From the NCBI RefSeq assembly GCF_047675955.1, contig NC_132912.1, forward strand, positions 21,674,500 through 21,738,499: a stretch of DNA of 64,000 nucleotides, given 5' to 3'. How positions within the stretch are numbered: the first letter of the stretch is position 1; every line of letters begins with the position of its first letter. The stretch is from Chlorocebus sabaeus (lineage: Eukaryota > Chordata > Mammalia > Primates > Cercopithecidae). The position numbers and the translations under genes were made by a program. The notes beneath the pieces were generated by a model that worked only from the letters and a program-made list of their open reading frames with translations, had not been told where the DNA came from and ran no database searches. Positions 23,730 through 35,330 of the stretch are shown here, in pieces.

Positions 23730-24377
23730 AGGGGGAAAATATATATAAATTGTAGTGAGAAAGAAGTTCATAGAAAAGGTTTAAATATATTGCATATTTG
23801 AATGTATGCTTTTATTTATATGTTTCCTTGGAGACTAGAAGGGCTTAGCAATAAGCCCCTTTGTCACAAAAAGTACCTTTAGACAAATTTAATAAAAAAA
23901 ATCGAATTTCTCTTCATTTTTAGCAAGAGGTGTAATTAATCACGTGGAGTACCTTACTGAGAAGATAAAGCTAGATTTGCTTTTGTAGGGAGACCTCTTT
24001 ACTGATTTTCTGTAGTTTTGAAGCATAGTCTGAGAATTTCTAAATTTCAGAAATTACATTTGAATGCTTATTTGAAACACGTCTCCAAATTAATAAAATT
24101 AAGATATTGATTTACATCCCTGAAAATATTTTCCTATCTGTTACCGATTTGGGGAGATGTTAGGTATAAGGAGTAGTGTTCCTCATAGGATGGTTGCTTT
24201 CAGAGGGCAGTGTTTGTGCTACTCCTGTGGCAGTAAAAAAGGATTTGTATCTCTTACCATTAGGTAAATATAGTAATTTAGGGGGAAATTCTTATAAGTA
24301 TTAGTTCACAAAAATAAATGACCTAAGAAATTTATCTGCCAAGAAATTTTTAAAACGTTGTGTTTAAAAATTACTCT
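23730..24377. other. MLLT10: Intron, no recognised element
   Basis: AT-rich sequence; nothing supported. Confidence 0.5.
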
Positions 24378-24680
24378 GAGGCTGGGCGTGGTGACTCACA
24401 CCTGTAATCCCAGTACTTTGGGGGTCTGAGGCGGGCGGATCACCTGAGGTCAAAAGATCAAGACCATCCTGGCCAACATGGTGAAAACCCGTCTCTACTA
24501 AAAATACAAAAATTACCTGGGCGTGGTGGCACGCACTTGTAGTCCCAGCTACTAGTGAGGCTGAGGCAGAAGAATTACTTGAACCCGGAAGGCAGAGGTT
24601 GCAGTGAGCCGAGATCAGGCCACTGCACTCCAGCCTGGGAGACAGAGCGAGACTCCATCTCAAACAAACAAACAAACAAA
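24378..24680 (+). mobile_element. Alu, sense
   Basis: Full Alu with a (CAAA)n tail. The direct duplication aaaattactctga occurs just before it (about 24366) and just after it (about 24679). Confidence 0.95.
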
Positions 24681-24919
24681 ATTACTCTGAAGATGTTATA
24701 TGTCTTGTTAAAGCTATGATCATGGAATAAGATTATTGAAAACTATTTGAGATATATTCTTTAGTTTTACATATGTTAATAAACATTTTAAGACTTACTG
24801 CAGAACATTTATTGATAATAGTAAAAAGTGTATCCTTATCCAGAAGAGGCTTGGCTTCATGCCATGAATATTTAGGAATTACACTGCTTTAGTCATAATA
24901 AGTTAAGAATTGCTAACTG

Positions 24920-25060
24920 CTGATGAACACTGAGTGTGTGCCACACACTGTGTTAAGCAGTTAATAAGCATTAAGTGTTATTCCTTCTTATATAGGACAA
25001 GAAACTGAGACAGAATTCTCTTAGGTTTTAAGTGATGGAGATATGCATTTTCCCTGGGTC
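24920..25060 (-). mobile_element. MIR SINE, antisense
   Basis: 'gtgtgccacacactgtgtta' and 'gacaagaaactgagacag' are the inverted MIR core. Confidence 0.7.
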
Positions 25061-25284
25061 CAGAGCCGTTTAATTAGACAGTTTAACAGGTGTTTGCTGA
25101 TGAGTGTCTAACACCACACTATTGTAACGTCAGTTTTACTTTAAGCAAAGAGATCCCTGAACAAATTTGAACCAATAATTTAACTTTCGGCAATAGTGTT
25201 TCTTACTAGTATGAAAAGTTAATTTTTCCTTTGAACTAATTTGAAATTGAGAAATCGTTTAGTAATTGGGGAAACAAGAAGCTT

Positions 25285-25300
25285 CCCCCCCCCCCCCCCC
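25285..25300. repeat. C16 homopolymer
   Basis: Sixteen uninterrupted C on the + strand. No element explains it. Confidence 0.95.
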
Positions 25301-25332
25301 ATAATAAATAACTAGGAAGGAGAAAATGTATA

Positions 25333-25671
25333 CAGTCATCCTTTGGCATCCATGGGGAATTGGTTCCAGGACCTCCTGCAAATAAATGCCAGAGTCCAAG
25401 ATGATCAGGTTTCTGTTATAAAATGTCATAGTATTTTCATATAACCTATGCACATCTTCCTGTGTACTTAGTCGTTTCTAGATTTCTTATAATATCTAGT
25501 ATCATGTAAATGCTATGTAAATAGTTGTTATACTGTATTGCTTAGGGAATCATGACAGGAAAAAATGTCTGTACACATTCAGTACAGACTCAATTTTTTC
25601 CTCCAGATATTTTCTATGCAAGGATGGTTGAATCCCCAGATGTGGAATCCCACAAATACAGAAGACAACTG
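25333..25671 (+). mobile_element. MER2 DNA transposon
   Basis: Starts CAGTCATCC after TA and ends ACAACTG. Internal landmarks include 'ggttccaggacctcctgc', 'atataacctatgcacatctt' and 'gtaaatagttgttatactgt', all MER2. Confidence 0.88.
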
Positions 25672-25789
25672 CATTATGTATTACATCATCACAAATTGTT
25701 TTTCATGATGCTCTTTTTAAAAGATTGACTTTCTTGAATGACAGGTTGATAATTTAGTAATGTCAAAGATGACCTTTGTAAGCACGTTA

Positions 25790-25925
25790 GTTAAACTGTA
25801 ACATTCACTATAATAGTCCTGAGGCTAGGGGCTGTTTCTGACATTCACAACTGTATCCCCACTTCCAACACAGTGCTTTGAACATAGTAAATGTTAAACA
25901 TAATTTTTAAAAATGAATGAATACC
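25790..25925 (+). mobile_element. L2 LINE 3' end
   Basis: 'gaggctaggggctgtttctg', 'acacagtgctttgaacatag' and an AATGAATGAAT end, the usual L2 terminus. Confidence 0.75.
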
Positions 25926-26046
25926 ATTAGTTTTCTCATGAGTGTATGTCATGTAGTTAGTAGTATCCTGTATGATTTTGTACTTGCCCTCTGAGTGTTA
26001 ATAGCCAAGCTGTAAGACAAATTACTTTATTTGTAAAACTTTTCTT

Positions 26047-26350
26047 TTTTTCTTTTTTTTTTTTTTTTTGAGTTGGAGTCTTGCTTTGTCACCCAGGCTA
26101 GAGTGTAGTGGCCCAATCTCGGCTCACTGCAACCTCTTCCTCCCGAGTTCAAGCAATTCCCCTGCCTCAGCCTCCCTAGTAGCTGGGACTACAGGTGCGT
26201 GCCACCACGCCCAGCTAATTTTTGTATTTTTAGTAGAGACAGGGTTTCACCATGTTGGCTAGGATGGTCTCCATCTCTTGACCTCATGATCCACCTGCCT
26301 CAGCTTCGCAAAATGCTGGGATTACAGATGTGAGCCCCTGGGCCTGGCTA
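26047..26350 (-). mobile_element. Alu, antisense
   Basis: Poly-T then a full inverted Alu ending 'gtgagcccctgggcctggc'. Confidence 0.94.
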
Positions 26351-26769
26351 TTTTTAGAACTTTTCATGTAGTATTTATTTTGCCAGTTTGTGATGAAAAA
26401 TATTAAGTTGGAAAAGATCATGGAGAGGTTGAATTGTACTTTGAAGTAGGCAGAAAATGAAGGCCAGCATTACCTGAGAAGAAAGTAAAGGTCTGTTTGA
26501 GGGAAAAGCCTAATAGGAACAGGAAGCTTGTGTTTGTGGCACTGTGAAAGTAATGTTTATAGGGTAGGATGGGTTCATGGAGAAATGAATGCCAGACTGA
26601 AGAAATCAGACTGATAAGCTAATGATCTTTTTCTTAAAACAACTATTGTGGCTAATTATCGTTATTAAAGAATTTCATTAATGGAAAAGAAAAAAATCCT
26701 GTCTCATTCAGCTTACCAATGCTTATATAATGTCTTATTTGAGTACGTTTAAGTTTCTTAGGAACTCTT

Positions 26770-26880
26770 TAGTTACTCTCTCATTTGATCCTTGGAACAG
26801 CCTTGTGAAATAGGATAGCTCCTGTTGATGTTATTTCTCCTTTACAACTAGGATGTAAAGCAGGAGTAGAGTCAGGTTCT
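26770..26880 (-). mobile_element. MIR fragment, antisense
   Basis: 'ctctcatttgatccttggaa', 'cagccttgtgaaataggata' and 'tcctttacaactaggatg' follow MIR in inverse. Confidence 0.7.
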
Positions 26881-27620
26881 AATGTTGTGATTCCCTCTTG
26901 AAATTATTGGCTAGAAGTACTAGTTTTAATAGTAATCAAAATTCTCTCATGACATGTTCAAATTGTAGCAGAGTACATTTTTTTCTGGGAACCGTAGATC
27001 AAATTAGAGTAGAAGCCTAGAAAACACCTATAAAATGTTTGATTCAGAGTTTAGATTGTAAAATTTTTATTATGGATTGAAGTGTGTCCTGATAAATGAC
27101 CTGTTTTATAGTGACTTGTACAAAATGGAAAATTAGTGTGTTTTAAAAAGTGATTTCTAAGAGTTTTAAGTTTGGGGCTTATAGGTTTTGTTCTTCTTTT
27201 GACTGAACTCTTTTCTATGTACGTTCTTTTGAGTTCTGAACAGTTAGGCATGGGGTCTTTTGAAACATCAAAAACCGTTTTGGAAGAGTCGACAATCTGT
27301 CCTTTCCTCCTTGCTATTTATCTTCACCACATTACAAAAATTTATGATTTACTAAAGTGAAAGTTGAGAACATCTTTTTCTTCACTAGAATCATCTTGTT
27401 ATTTTCTCTGAGAAAAGTCTGATATTCATTAACCCATTTATGCCGGAGGTTGCAACTTTTTCTGTGTGAAAAATCAGACCCTGGTGATGACCTTGAGCAG
27501 TAGTATGTAAATAACTCCCACAAATTTAGGTTCCAGTAATGGAACAGGAGGCATAAAGAACTCAAAGTGCAAGAGGTTGATGGTTTAGCATTTCCTGGGA
27601 CGTACTATGTCCTTTCAAAG
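26881..27620. other. MLLT10: Intron, no recognised element
   Basis: No exon or named repeat seen. Confidence 0.45.
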
Positions 27621-27850
27621 TACAGGTTGAGTAACCTTTATTAAAAATTCTTGAGAGCATAGTGTGTGGAATTTCAGATTTTTGGGGGATTTTGCAATAC
27701 TTGCATTGTATATACTTACCAGTTGAGCATCCCTAATCTGAAAATCAGAAATCCAAAATGCTGCAATGAGCATGAGAGTCATGGGAGCACTCAAAAAGTT
27801 TTGGATTTGGGGGCTACGTTTTTGGTTAAATAATATCCAAGGAATTTCCA
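27621..27850. mobile_element. Tigger-type (Tc1/mariner) DNA transposon fragment
   Basis: 'tacaggttgagtaaccttt', then 'ttgagcatccctaatctgaa' and 'tcaaaaagttttggatttgg' are Tigger-family ends and internal repeats. The subfamily is not resolved. Confidence 0.65.
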
Positions 27851-28143
27851 GGTATCCCTTCTTTAAAAAACTTTTGCCAACAGTGTTAGCCATAAGGGAA
27901 TACCAGTTGCTTCCAGAATTAACAAACCCAGGTCCTTTGAGTCACAGCCTTGGTCCAGTTTTATCAGTTACATTTCCCTTAGAAAGCCATATAGAAATTA
28001 AGTTCTCATACTCTGAGCAGATTTTGCTTTTAGTAGTGTTTTATTGCCTTGTTCTCTGCACCTTCTGCTTGTTCTTGTTTCAGTGGAATAAAAGAGTAAG
28101 GGTAATAATGTCTTACTCATTTGTTACCTTTCTCTTTTCTTGT

Positions 28144-28443
28144 TTTTTTTTTTTTTGTTTTTTTTTTTGAGACCGAGTCTTGCTCTGTCGCCCAGGCTGG
28201 AGTGCGGTGTTACAATCTCGGCTCACTGCAACCTGTTTTCCACGTTCAAGCGATTCTTGTGCCTCAGCCTCCCAAGTAGCTAGGATTACAGGCATGCGCC
28301 ACCATGCCCGGCTAATTTTTGTGTTTTTAGTAGAGACAGGGTTTCACCATATTGGGCAGGCTGGTGTCAAACTCCTGACCTCATGTTCCTACTTTGGCCT
28401 CTCAAAGTGCTGGGATTACAGGCTTGAGCCACCACACGCAGCC
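28144..28443 (-). mobile_element. Alu, antisense
   Basis: T-rich tail then a full inverted Alu ending 'gagccaccacacgcagcc'. Confidence 0.94.
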
Positions 28444-28631
28444 ATCTTTCTCAAAAATGAATGGTTCAAGATAGTGAGCTAAGTGTAACTTAATGAGTTT
28501 TATGCTGCTATGTAAGTCATAATGTATTTATGCTCACATATCAACTAAATTATCATACTTAAATTGTGATTTCCACATGAAAACAGTATTCAAATGTTTT
28601 TGGCAAACTCTTCCCATCTAATGAATGACCT

Positions 28632-28938
28632 AGGCCTAGAGCGGTGGCTCACATCAGTAATCTCAGCACTTTGGGAGGTCGAGGCAGGCAGATCACTTGA
28701 GGTCAGGAGTTCCAGACCAGCCTGGCCAATATGGTGAAACCCTGTTTCTACTAAAAATACAAAAATTAGCTGGGCGTGGTGACGTGCACCTGTAGTCCCA
28801 GCTATTTGGGAGGCTGAGGTGGGAGGATCACTTGAACCCAGGAGGCGGAGGTTACAGTGAGCTGAGATTGTGCCACTGCACTCCATCCTGGGCTACAGAG
28901 TGAGACTTTGTCTCAAAAAAAAAAAAAAAAAAAAAAAC
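28632..28938 (+). mobile_element. Alu, sense
   Basis: From 'ggcctagagcggtggctcac' to a long A tail. It stands about 370 bp before exon C. Confidence 0.94.
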
Positions 28939-29308
28939 CCCGAAAATCTAAAGCGTATTAGCGTATCATGTTGTGAATCATACTTTCTCCCATTAATGAA
29001 GCCTTAAATTCTCAGACACTTGTTATACAGATTCATTTGTAAGCCCTTATGTCTTTTCTTCACTCTTTGTAAAAACACACAGATACATTCCACACACTGC
29101 CATTAAGATTTATGAGAATTCTGTCACATTTGGCTCTCCCCCTCACATCCCAATTATTAGCTTATAATTTTTGTTTTTGAAGTTCTAGTTGGCCTACTTA
29201 ACTACACTTTTAGGTGAATTTCCCTCCATTTTTCCGGCCTATTTCTTTTTTTACCCTTGAGTCACTGACAATTTATTCACTGATTTCCTTTTTCCTTCCT
29301 CTCAACAG

Positions 29309-29353
29309 AAATTTCCATGCAGTATCGGCATGATGGAGCTTGCCCAACAACTA
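29309..29353 (+). CDS. MLLT10: MLLT10 (AF10) small exon C, 45 nt
   Basis: Forty-five-base exon between a strong acceptor (pyrimidine run then ctcaacag at 29301-29308) and a strong donor A|gtaagt at 29354. The G left from the previous exon plus AA makes Glu, and the exon then reads ISMQYRHDGACPTT with one base left over. This matches the AF10 protein as I remember it, directly after the Ser-rich stretch ending SSPVGS. It is too short to call from ORF length; the call rests on the splice sites, the frame and the peptide. It is a phase 1-1 exon of 15 codons, so it can be included or skipped without changing the frame. Confidence 0.93.
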
Positions 29354-30197
29354 GTAAGTTGTCTAACTGGGTTGATAACCCAGGCCTTTTGTCTCCTCTG
29401 GTGCTCTTTCTAGTATGTTATGCCACCTGGGAACCTCTCAATTTTAATTTTCCAAAATGCAAGTTTTTCTTAATTGAACATATTTTTTCTCCTGCAGAGA
29501 TAATATACTGCTTTGTCTTGTTACGGGCCCATAGTACAGTCAAATTGTGTATAAATTTTAATTATTGTTGGTCCTTTATTATGGTGCTTTTATTGCAGAA
29601 CTGTAACTTCACCTCCTTCTTGAAATAATGTTTTTTTTTTTTTTTAACATTTTGTTTTCTATTCTTAATATAATGTTTCAATATTTGTATATTTGCACTA
29701 GGTGGCTTTCTTGATTAGTCTTCTACATGTGTTGAGGCTTTCTTATACTGAAGTCTAGGAAATGAGAATATTCGATAGGGTTAGATGATATAATGAGGTT
29801 TTTCTTTATGATAAATATTGTTAAGTGTGCCCTAAGGCAGATTTACCTATATAGAATTGCATCCTATAGTGACTCGCTTTTAGCAAGACATTACATTGAC
29901 ATAAATGTCTTTTAAAAAGTGATTTGAAATACATATTTATTACTAAGGAAATTATTGTCATGGCAATATATCTAACATATCTCAATTTAGTTGGTAATGT
30001 GTTGGCAAGTGGAATACAGTATTTAAAAATTTATACCATGTAAAAATGGAGCCAAGCTTGCAGTTTTAATGATTCAAACAATGATACATGATAGACTTAC
30101 TGAAATTTTATTATACTGATTCAGTCTATGGCTATGTATTTCTTTTGTGTGTTTGAGAATGATCTTAACCTGAAGTCCTTTTTTCCTTACTTAAAAG
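29354..30197. other. MLLT10: Intron between exons C and D
   Basis: An 844-bp intron with no recognised transposon, only a T-run near 29631-29645. Confidence 0.7.
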
Positions 30198-30230
30198 CGT
30201 TCTCAGAGTTGCTGAATGCAATACACAATG
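30198..30230 (+). CDS. MLLT10: MLLT10 (AF10) micro-exon D, 33 nt
   Basis: A 33-base micro-exon. The carried-in A plus CG gives Thr, followed by FSELLNAIHN, and the exit phase is 1 with donor AATG|gtaagt at 30231. This is the AF10 sequence expected right after the 45-nt exon. The acceptor is weak to the eye: the pyrimidine tract ends at about 30192 and the last bases before the AG are purines (ttaaaag at 30191-30197). A strong donor may compensate. The length is divisible by three, so skipping keeps the frame. Confidence rests on peptide continuity in both directions. Confidence 0.92.
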
Positions 30231-31728
30231 GTAAGTTTTATTAGAATCTTCTCTAGTGGTTCGTTTATCACAAAGGTTGCCTTTTGTAGAGAATCTCGAT
30301 TGAAAGCTGGCATGTTCTATTGATTAGATGAAATCCAGTGCTGCAGTGAGTCAATTGTTCAGCACCTTAGTGAAAAATTTTTGTAGATTGCCAATAAGAG
30401 GATGATAGGTCAATATGGTTCATCAGTTTGGCTTTTATTGTTTCTTTTTAAGGCAAAATGATAATAGCATTTAAAGTTTCTGAAAATCTTTTTATTTTTA
30501 CAAATGGTTTTTCTAGTTCTTTTGAGATCTCTCTTGCCAGTGCAGGTAATTATTGGTACCTACGTGAAGAATTTGCTTGGAATATGAATTTTATTTTTTA
30601 GGGTTTGGGTTTATTAATATATAGAATACTTTAATTATTTAACCCCATATTCCACATAGTGAATAAATGGAAGATAGTATTTTAAATTACATCTGGTTTG
30701 GTATGAGGTTTTTTACAGTGGAGTTGTATCTTTTGCTGCATTGGGTTCTGAAATCAGCATATAAGGCAAATACTGTCTTTGTAATGTAATTATAATGAAG
30801 ATTATTCTTGCAAAAAATGTTTGAAAGTTTCTTCAGTTTCCTCAAAGAACCTTCATAATCCTTTGATGTTCAAAAATTCTCATTTTGAGGGTAGTGTCAA
30901 CTTTGTTGATTTTCTTTTTCATTTATTAACTGATCTCATTTATTCAAGACTGTTTATGTTCAAGACTCATTTGTTCAAGACTGCTTGATTCCAAGCAGTT
31001 TTTCAATACATTTTTCATTAACTTCATGAAATCTTGCATATTTTGCTAATGTGGTTTAATTTGCAGTCAGTATGTCTTGCGCTTGGATTTTATTGTCAGA
31101 TGTTTACAGTATCTACAGCCAACAAGAGACTAATGGCATAATGAGCAGGCATAGACACTCTTGTTGCTTTAAGAGTGGGCGCTGTTAGGGTGGGAGGCTT
31201 ATCTTATAAGTTATTTTTTATTAATTAATAGATTGATTCATAATTCTTACCTGCCTATGCAACCTGTGCTTGTGGAAGCTTAGATAATGAATACTCTTGA
31301 TAACAAGGAGTCCCTCAACACTAGGTATCTACAGGGAAAAGTGATTGGCAGCATCCTTGAAAATAAAATAAACTTGTTACTGTTCTTTGGGAGAGAAGTA
31401 TAAAAGCTGAAGTTGTTTAACATCATCTTCAGTTTGCATAAGTAAATTTAGAATTGTTCTTTTATTCTTTAATCCTGAACATCTTTAGAAAATAAACTTG
31501 GGATTCAAAGAAAGTAGACATCATGGGACCAATGTAATGGAATTATATTTTTCATTGCAAATGCAAGTGTAGGATTGACACCTAGTGAATGATGTTTATC
31601 CTGTGGGTGATTGAGGGAGAGTCTCTTGGACTTCGTTGGAAAAATTTGTACTGTATTTTCTCTTTTTTCTCCCCCAACAGTTAGCTTTTCTTTCTCTTTA
31701 TTTTCTTTTGAAATGTTTTGTGTTTGGG
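30231..31728. other. MLLT10: Intron after exon D, no recognised element
   Basis: About 1.5 kb of AT-rich DNA without a repeat I can name. Confidence 0.5.
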
Positions 31729-31893
31729 TTTTTTTTTTTTTTTTTTTTTTCTTTTGAGACAGAGTTTTGCTCTTGTTGCCTAGGTTGGAGTGCAATGGCA
31801 TGATATCAGCTCACTGCAACCTCTGCCTCCTGGGTTCTCCCAGGTGGACTCCCAAAGTGCTGGGATTACAGGTGTGAGTCACGACGCCCAGCC
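31729..31893 (-). mobile_element. Alu, antisense, with large internal deletion
   Basis: Poly-T and right monomer, then a jump from 'tcctgggttctcccaggt' to 'gactcccaaagtgctggg'. Confidence 0.85.
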
Positions 31894-32008
31894 ATACCCT
31901 TTTCTAGTTACTTAAGATGGATGGTTGGATTATTGATTGGAATCTTTTATCTTTATGAACATAGTTCTTTACAGCTATATATTTTTAGGTTATTTTTCTA
32001 AGTTTTTA

Positions 32009-32168
32009 TTTTTTTTTTAGAAGTAAAATCTTGCTTTCTTACCAAGGCTGGCGTGCAGTGGCATGATCATAGGTCATTGCAACCTTCAACTCCTGGGCTC
32101 AAGTGATCCTCCCACCTCAGTCCCCTGAGTAACTGGGACTACAGGTGTGTACCACCATGCCTGGCTAA
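32009..32168 (-). mobile_element. Old Alu monomer/half-Alu, antisense
   Basis: Single-monomer length with J-like motifs ('ttgcaaccttcaactcctgg'), ending at 'catgcctggctaata'. Confidence 0.8.
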
Positions 32169-32589
32169 TACATTTCTTTCTGAGATTATATCTGCCTTTT
32201 ATGATTTATTTGATTAGTCCTTGATTGTTTTTCTCACAGTATTTTCTCCTTGACTCTTTTACATACTCCCTTGGAAAATCTGCATACCTACAGCTTCAAA
32301 TATCTCCTGTGTTTATTAGCTTTCCAAATCTATGCCTCCAATTTAGACTTTTCTCCTGAGTTGCAAATTTATATTTCCAAAAACCTAAGAAGCTTCATTT
32401 CCGTATGGTACTCAGCCACCTCAGCCAGACTTATGCTAGGAAGTTAACCTCAACTCTGCCCTCTCATTTTCGTAGTCATCTTTTTTAAAAAAAACTTTTT
32501 TCTATTATTGATCAGTTTAACTTCCTTTTCTTTTATATTTCCACTGCCCACTTGGTTATGTCCTATATTGTCATCTGAACTGTTTCAGC

Positions 32590-32860
32590 AAACTCCTAAC
32601 CTTCGTTCCATTATCCAGTCCCTTTTCTAGATGCTACTGGAATTAATGGTCAATCTAAAGTGCAAATCAGACCATGTCAAACTGTCTTACTTAGAGAATT
32701 TTCTGGGACTTAATGGGATAAAATTTATACTCCTTCACATGGCATGTGGAGTTTTTCTTCATCTCGTTGTAATCTGACTCTCCAGTGTCATCCCTTCTTC
32801 TCCCCAACTTTACGTTGCATCAATAGAAGCTATTTGTAGTTTCCTAATACATCATACTAT
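32590..32860 (+). mobile_element. L2 LINE fragment
   Basis: 'gtgcaaatcagaccatgtca', 'gggataaaatttatactcct' and 'gttgtaatctgactctccag' are L2 3'-region motifs in order. Confidence 0.7.
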
Positions 32861-33017
32861 TATATGCAACATCTCTGACGTAGACCTTGTTTGTATCTGT
32901 TGATGTGGACTTCCAACTTTATCTAGTAAAAGTAGTCATTAAAACTAAGTGTAGTTTTATTTACTTCCTGCAAAGTTTTTTCTTTTTCAGACTCTTTGAT
33001 AGAATTAACCCTTTCTG

Positions 33018-33312
33018 GTCGGGTGCAGTGGCTCACACCTGTAATCCCAGCACTTTGGGAGGCCGAGGCGGGTGGATCACCTGAGGTCGGGAGTTCGAGA
33101 CCAGCCTGATCAACATGGAGAAACCCTGTCTCTACTAAAAATACAAAATTAGCTAGGCATGGTGACGCATGCCTGTAATCCCAGCTACTCAAGAGACTGA
33201 GGCAGGAGAATCGCTTGAACCGGGGAGGCGGAGGTTGCGGTGAGCTGAGATCATGCCATTGCACTCCACCCTGGGCAACAAGAGTGAAACTCCGTCTCAA
33301 AAGAAAAAAAAA
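33018..33312 (+). mobile_element. Alu, sense
   Basis: Full Alu flanked by aaccctttct at 33006 and 33315, a clear target-site duplication. Confidence 0.96.
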
Positions 33313-33629
33313 GAACCCTTTCTTTTTTCAATACTTTTGGGTTCTCGTATGTGATGTTCTAATACTTCCTCCAGTTGGTTTCTACTCTTTCTCTAGGCAC
33401 TTATTTTTGTTTCTGTGAAATATATCTTAGTCATATTTATCTCACATTTGTGAAACTTCAAAAAAAAATCTTTCATTAGACAGTTGAAACTCTGAATTAT
33501 TTTCATCATTTATTCTGGCAACTGATGCATTTCAAAATGTTTTAAATAGAACTTTATAAAACTAAAATTTATTACTTCACAAAACTTATTCTGGAAAAAT
33601 TAATACAAGTGTAATGACCAAGAAAATAT

Positions 33630-33918
33630 TGACAAGAGTCTCACTCTGTTGCCAGGCTGGAGTGCAATGGTGCGATCTCAGCTCACTGCAATCTCCGCCT
33701 CCTGGGTTCAAGCGATTCTCCTGCCTCAGCCTCCCAAGTAGCTGGGATTACAGGTGCCTACCACCACGCCTGGCCAATTTTTGTATTTTTAGTAGAGACG
33801 GGGTTTCACCATCTTGGCCAGGCTGGTCTCAAACTCCTGGCTGCAAGTGATCTGCAAGTGATCCACCTCGGCCTCCCAAAGTGCTGGGATTACAGGCATG
33901 AGCCACCGTGCCCAGCCT
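33630..33918 (-). mobile_element. Alu, antisense, without poly-T
   Basis: Begins 'gacaagagtctcactctgtt' with no T-run and ends 'gagccaccgtgcccagcc'. Its A-tail end is missing. Confidence 0.92.
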
Positions 33919-35048
33919 CTTTGGCTACTTTAAACCAGCATTTCAAAATAGTATTAAAAGTGAGAAAGGCCAAAACAAATGTGTGAAACAACTCTGTTTA
34001 GCAAAGAACCAAGTTACTATACTGAAAGAGACAAGACAGTCTAATACAAAGTTAATTCCCAAAGAAAATGAACATATTCCCAAGAATATATATGGAACTT
34101 ATTCTAGGACAATGTAGCAATTAACAGCTGTTTCCATTCTTTCAACAGTTATGGCAAGCCTATTAGATGATTAGCTAAATACTGACAAAATAAGATGAAT
34201 AAAAGCCAACTTCAATCCTAAATGAGTTTATAGTCCAGTCAGGAAAAAAAAAAAGCTCGTAAATAAATTATTAAAGCACCTGGCAAACACTAGAGCAAAA
34301 TCATCCCTGAGACATGACAATGAAAACTAGGAGGATGATATGCTAGTTTTCAACTGGACTATAAAACTAAACTATAATCTTTTAATACATACTACTTGTT
34401 TCATCATTTTTACAAGCATTTAAAATACTTCTATTAAGTGAAATGGAGAAATTAAACTTACAATTTATTAAGATCATGAAATCTCTTAGGCTGCGTCATT
34501 CCAAGGCACCACCACAAAACCAAACATGAAATACAAGGCACTTTCTTTTATGGGCATCTGTTCAATTCTCCATATAGTATTCTTTAAGATATTTAAATAA
34601 CTATGTTTTACCCTTTCCAAACTGCCTTAAAAGTTTCCGGAATTTCCTTTACGTAATATATATTTGCATACCTTTAAATATATCTTTACTTTATATAATA
34701 TACCTTTTGTAACGTTTCTGTTTCCTTTTTCCTCTGTTGGGACAATAATTTTAATATTATTTCTTCCATTTTTTAATTTCCTAAATTTCTCTGATCGTAT
34801 GCAATTTATCCTAGTGGACCTAAATTGGTTTTTGAAATTAGTAAGGTGTTTTCCTAAAGTACTTTTCTTTGTATCAATATTATCCTTAATTCCTTACCTG
34901 AAAACACCCAATTTCAAAAGTTTATGAAGTTATTTCACATACCGAAAAGAACCACCTTAAGTCCTAAGATCCTCTCTGAGAAAGAACAAATCAAGACATA
35001 TGCTTTAATCTCAATATCTATGACTGTTAATATATAATATTTCCTTGG
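33919..35048. other. MLLT10: Intron, no recognised element
   Basis: AT-rich sequence with a short A-run near 34242; no supported feature. Confidence 0.45.
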
Positions 35049-35330
35049 GGCCGTGCATGGTGGCTCATGCCTGCAATCCCAGCACTTTGGGAGTTTGAGA
35101 CCAGCCTGGTCAACATGACGAAACCTCTTGTCTGCTAAAAATACAAAAATTAGCCAGGCGTGATGGCACATGCCTATAATCCCTGCTACTTGGGAGGCTG
35201 AGGCGGGGAGAATCGCTTGAACCCAGGAGGTGGAGGTTACAGTGAGGTGAGATCGCACCACTGCATTCCAGCTAGGTGACAGAACAAGACTCTGCCTAAA
35301 AAATAAATGAATGAATAAATAAATAAAGTA
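35049..35330 (+). mobile_element. Alu, sense, internally deleted
   Basis: 'cactttgggagtttgagacc' shows a missing block between 'ggag' and 'tttgagacc'. The tail is (AAATGAAT)n. Confidence 0.92.

Noticed and set aside
27766..28170. 134-codon plus-strand frame ending in Phe/Cys-rich sequence
   Set aside because: It begins in a Tigger-like transposon and ends in an Alu poly-T, with no splice sites or family resemblance.
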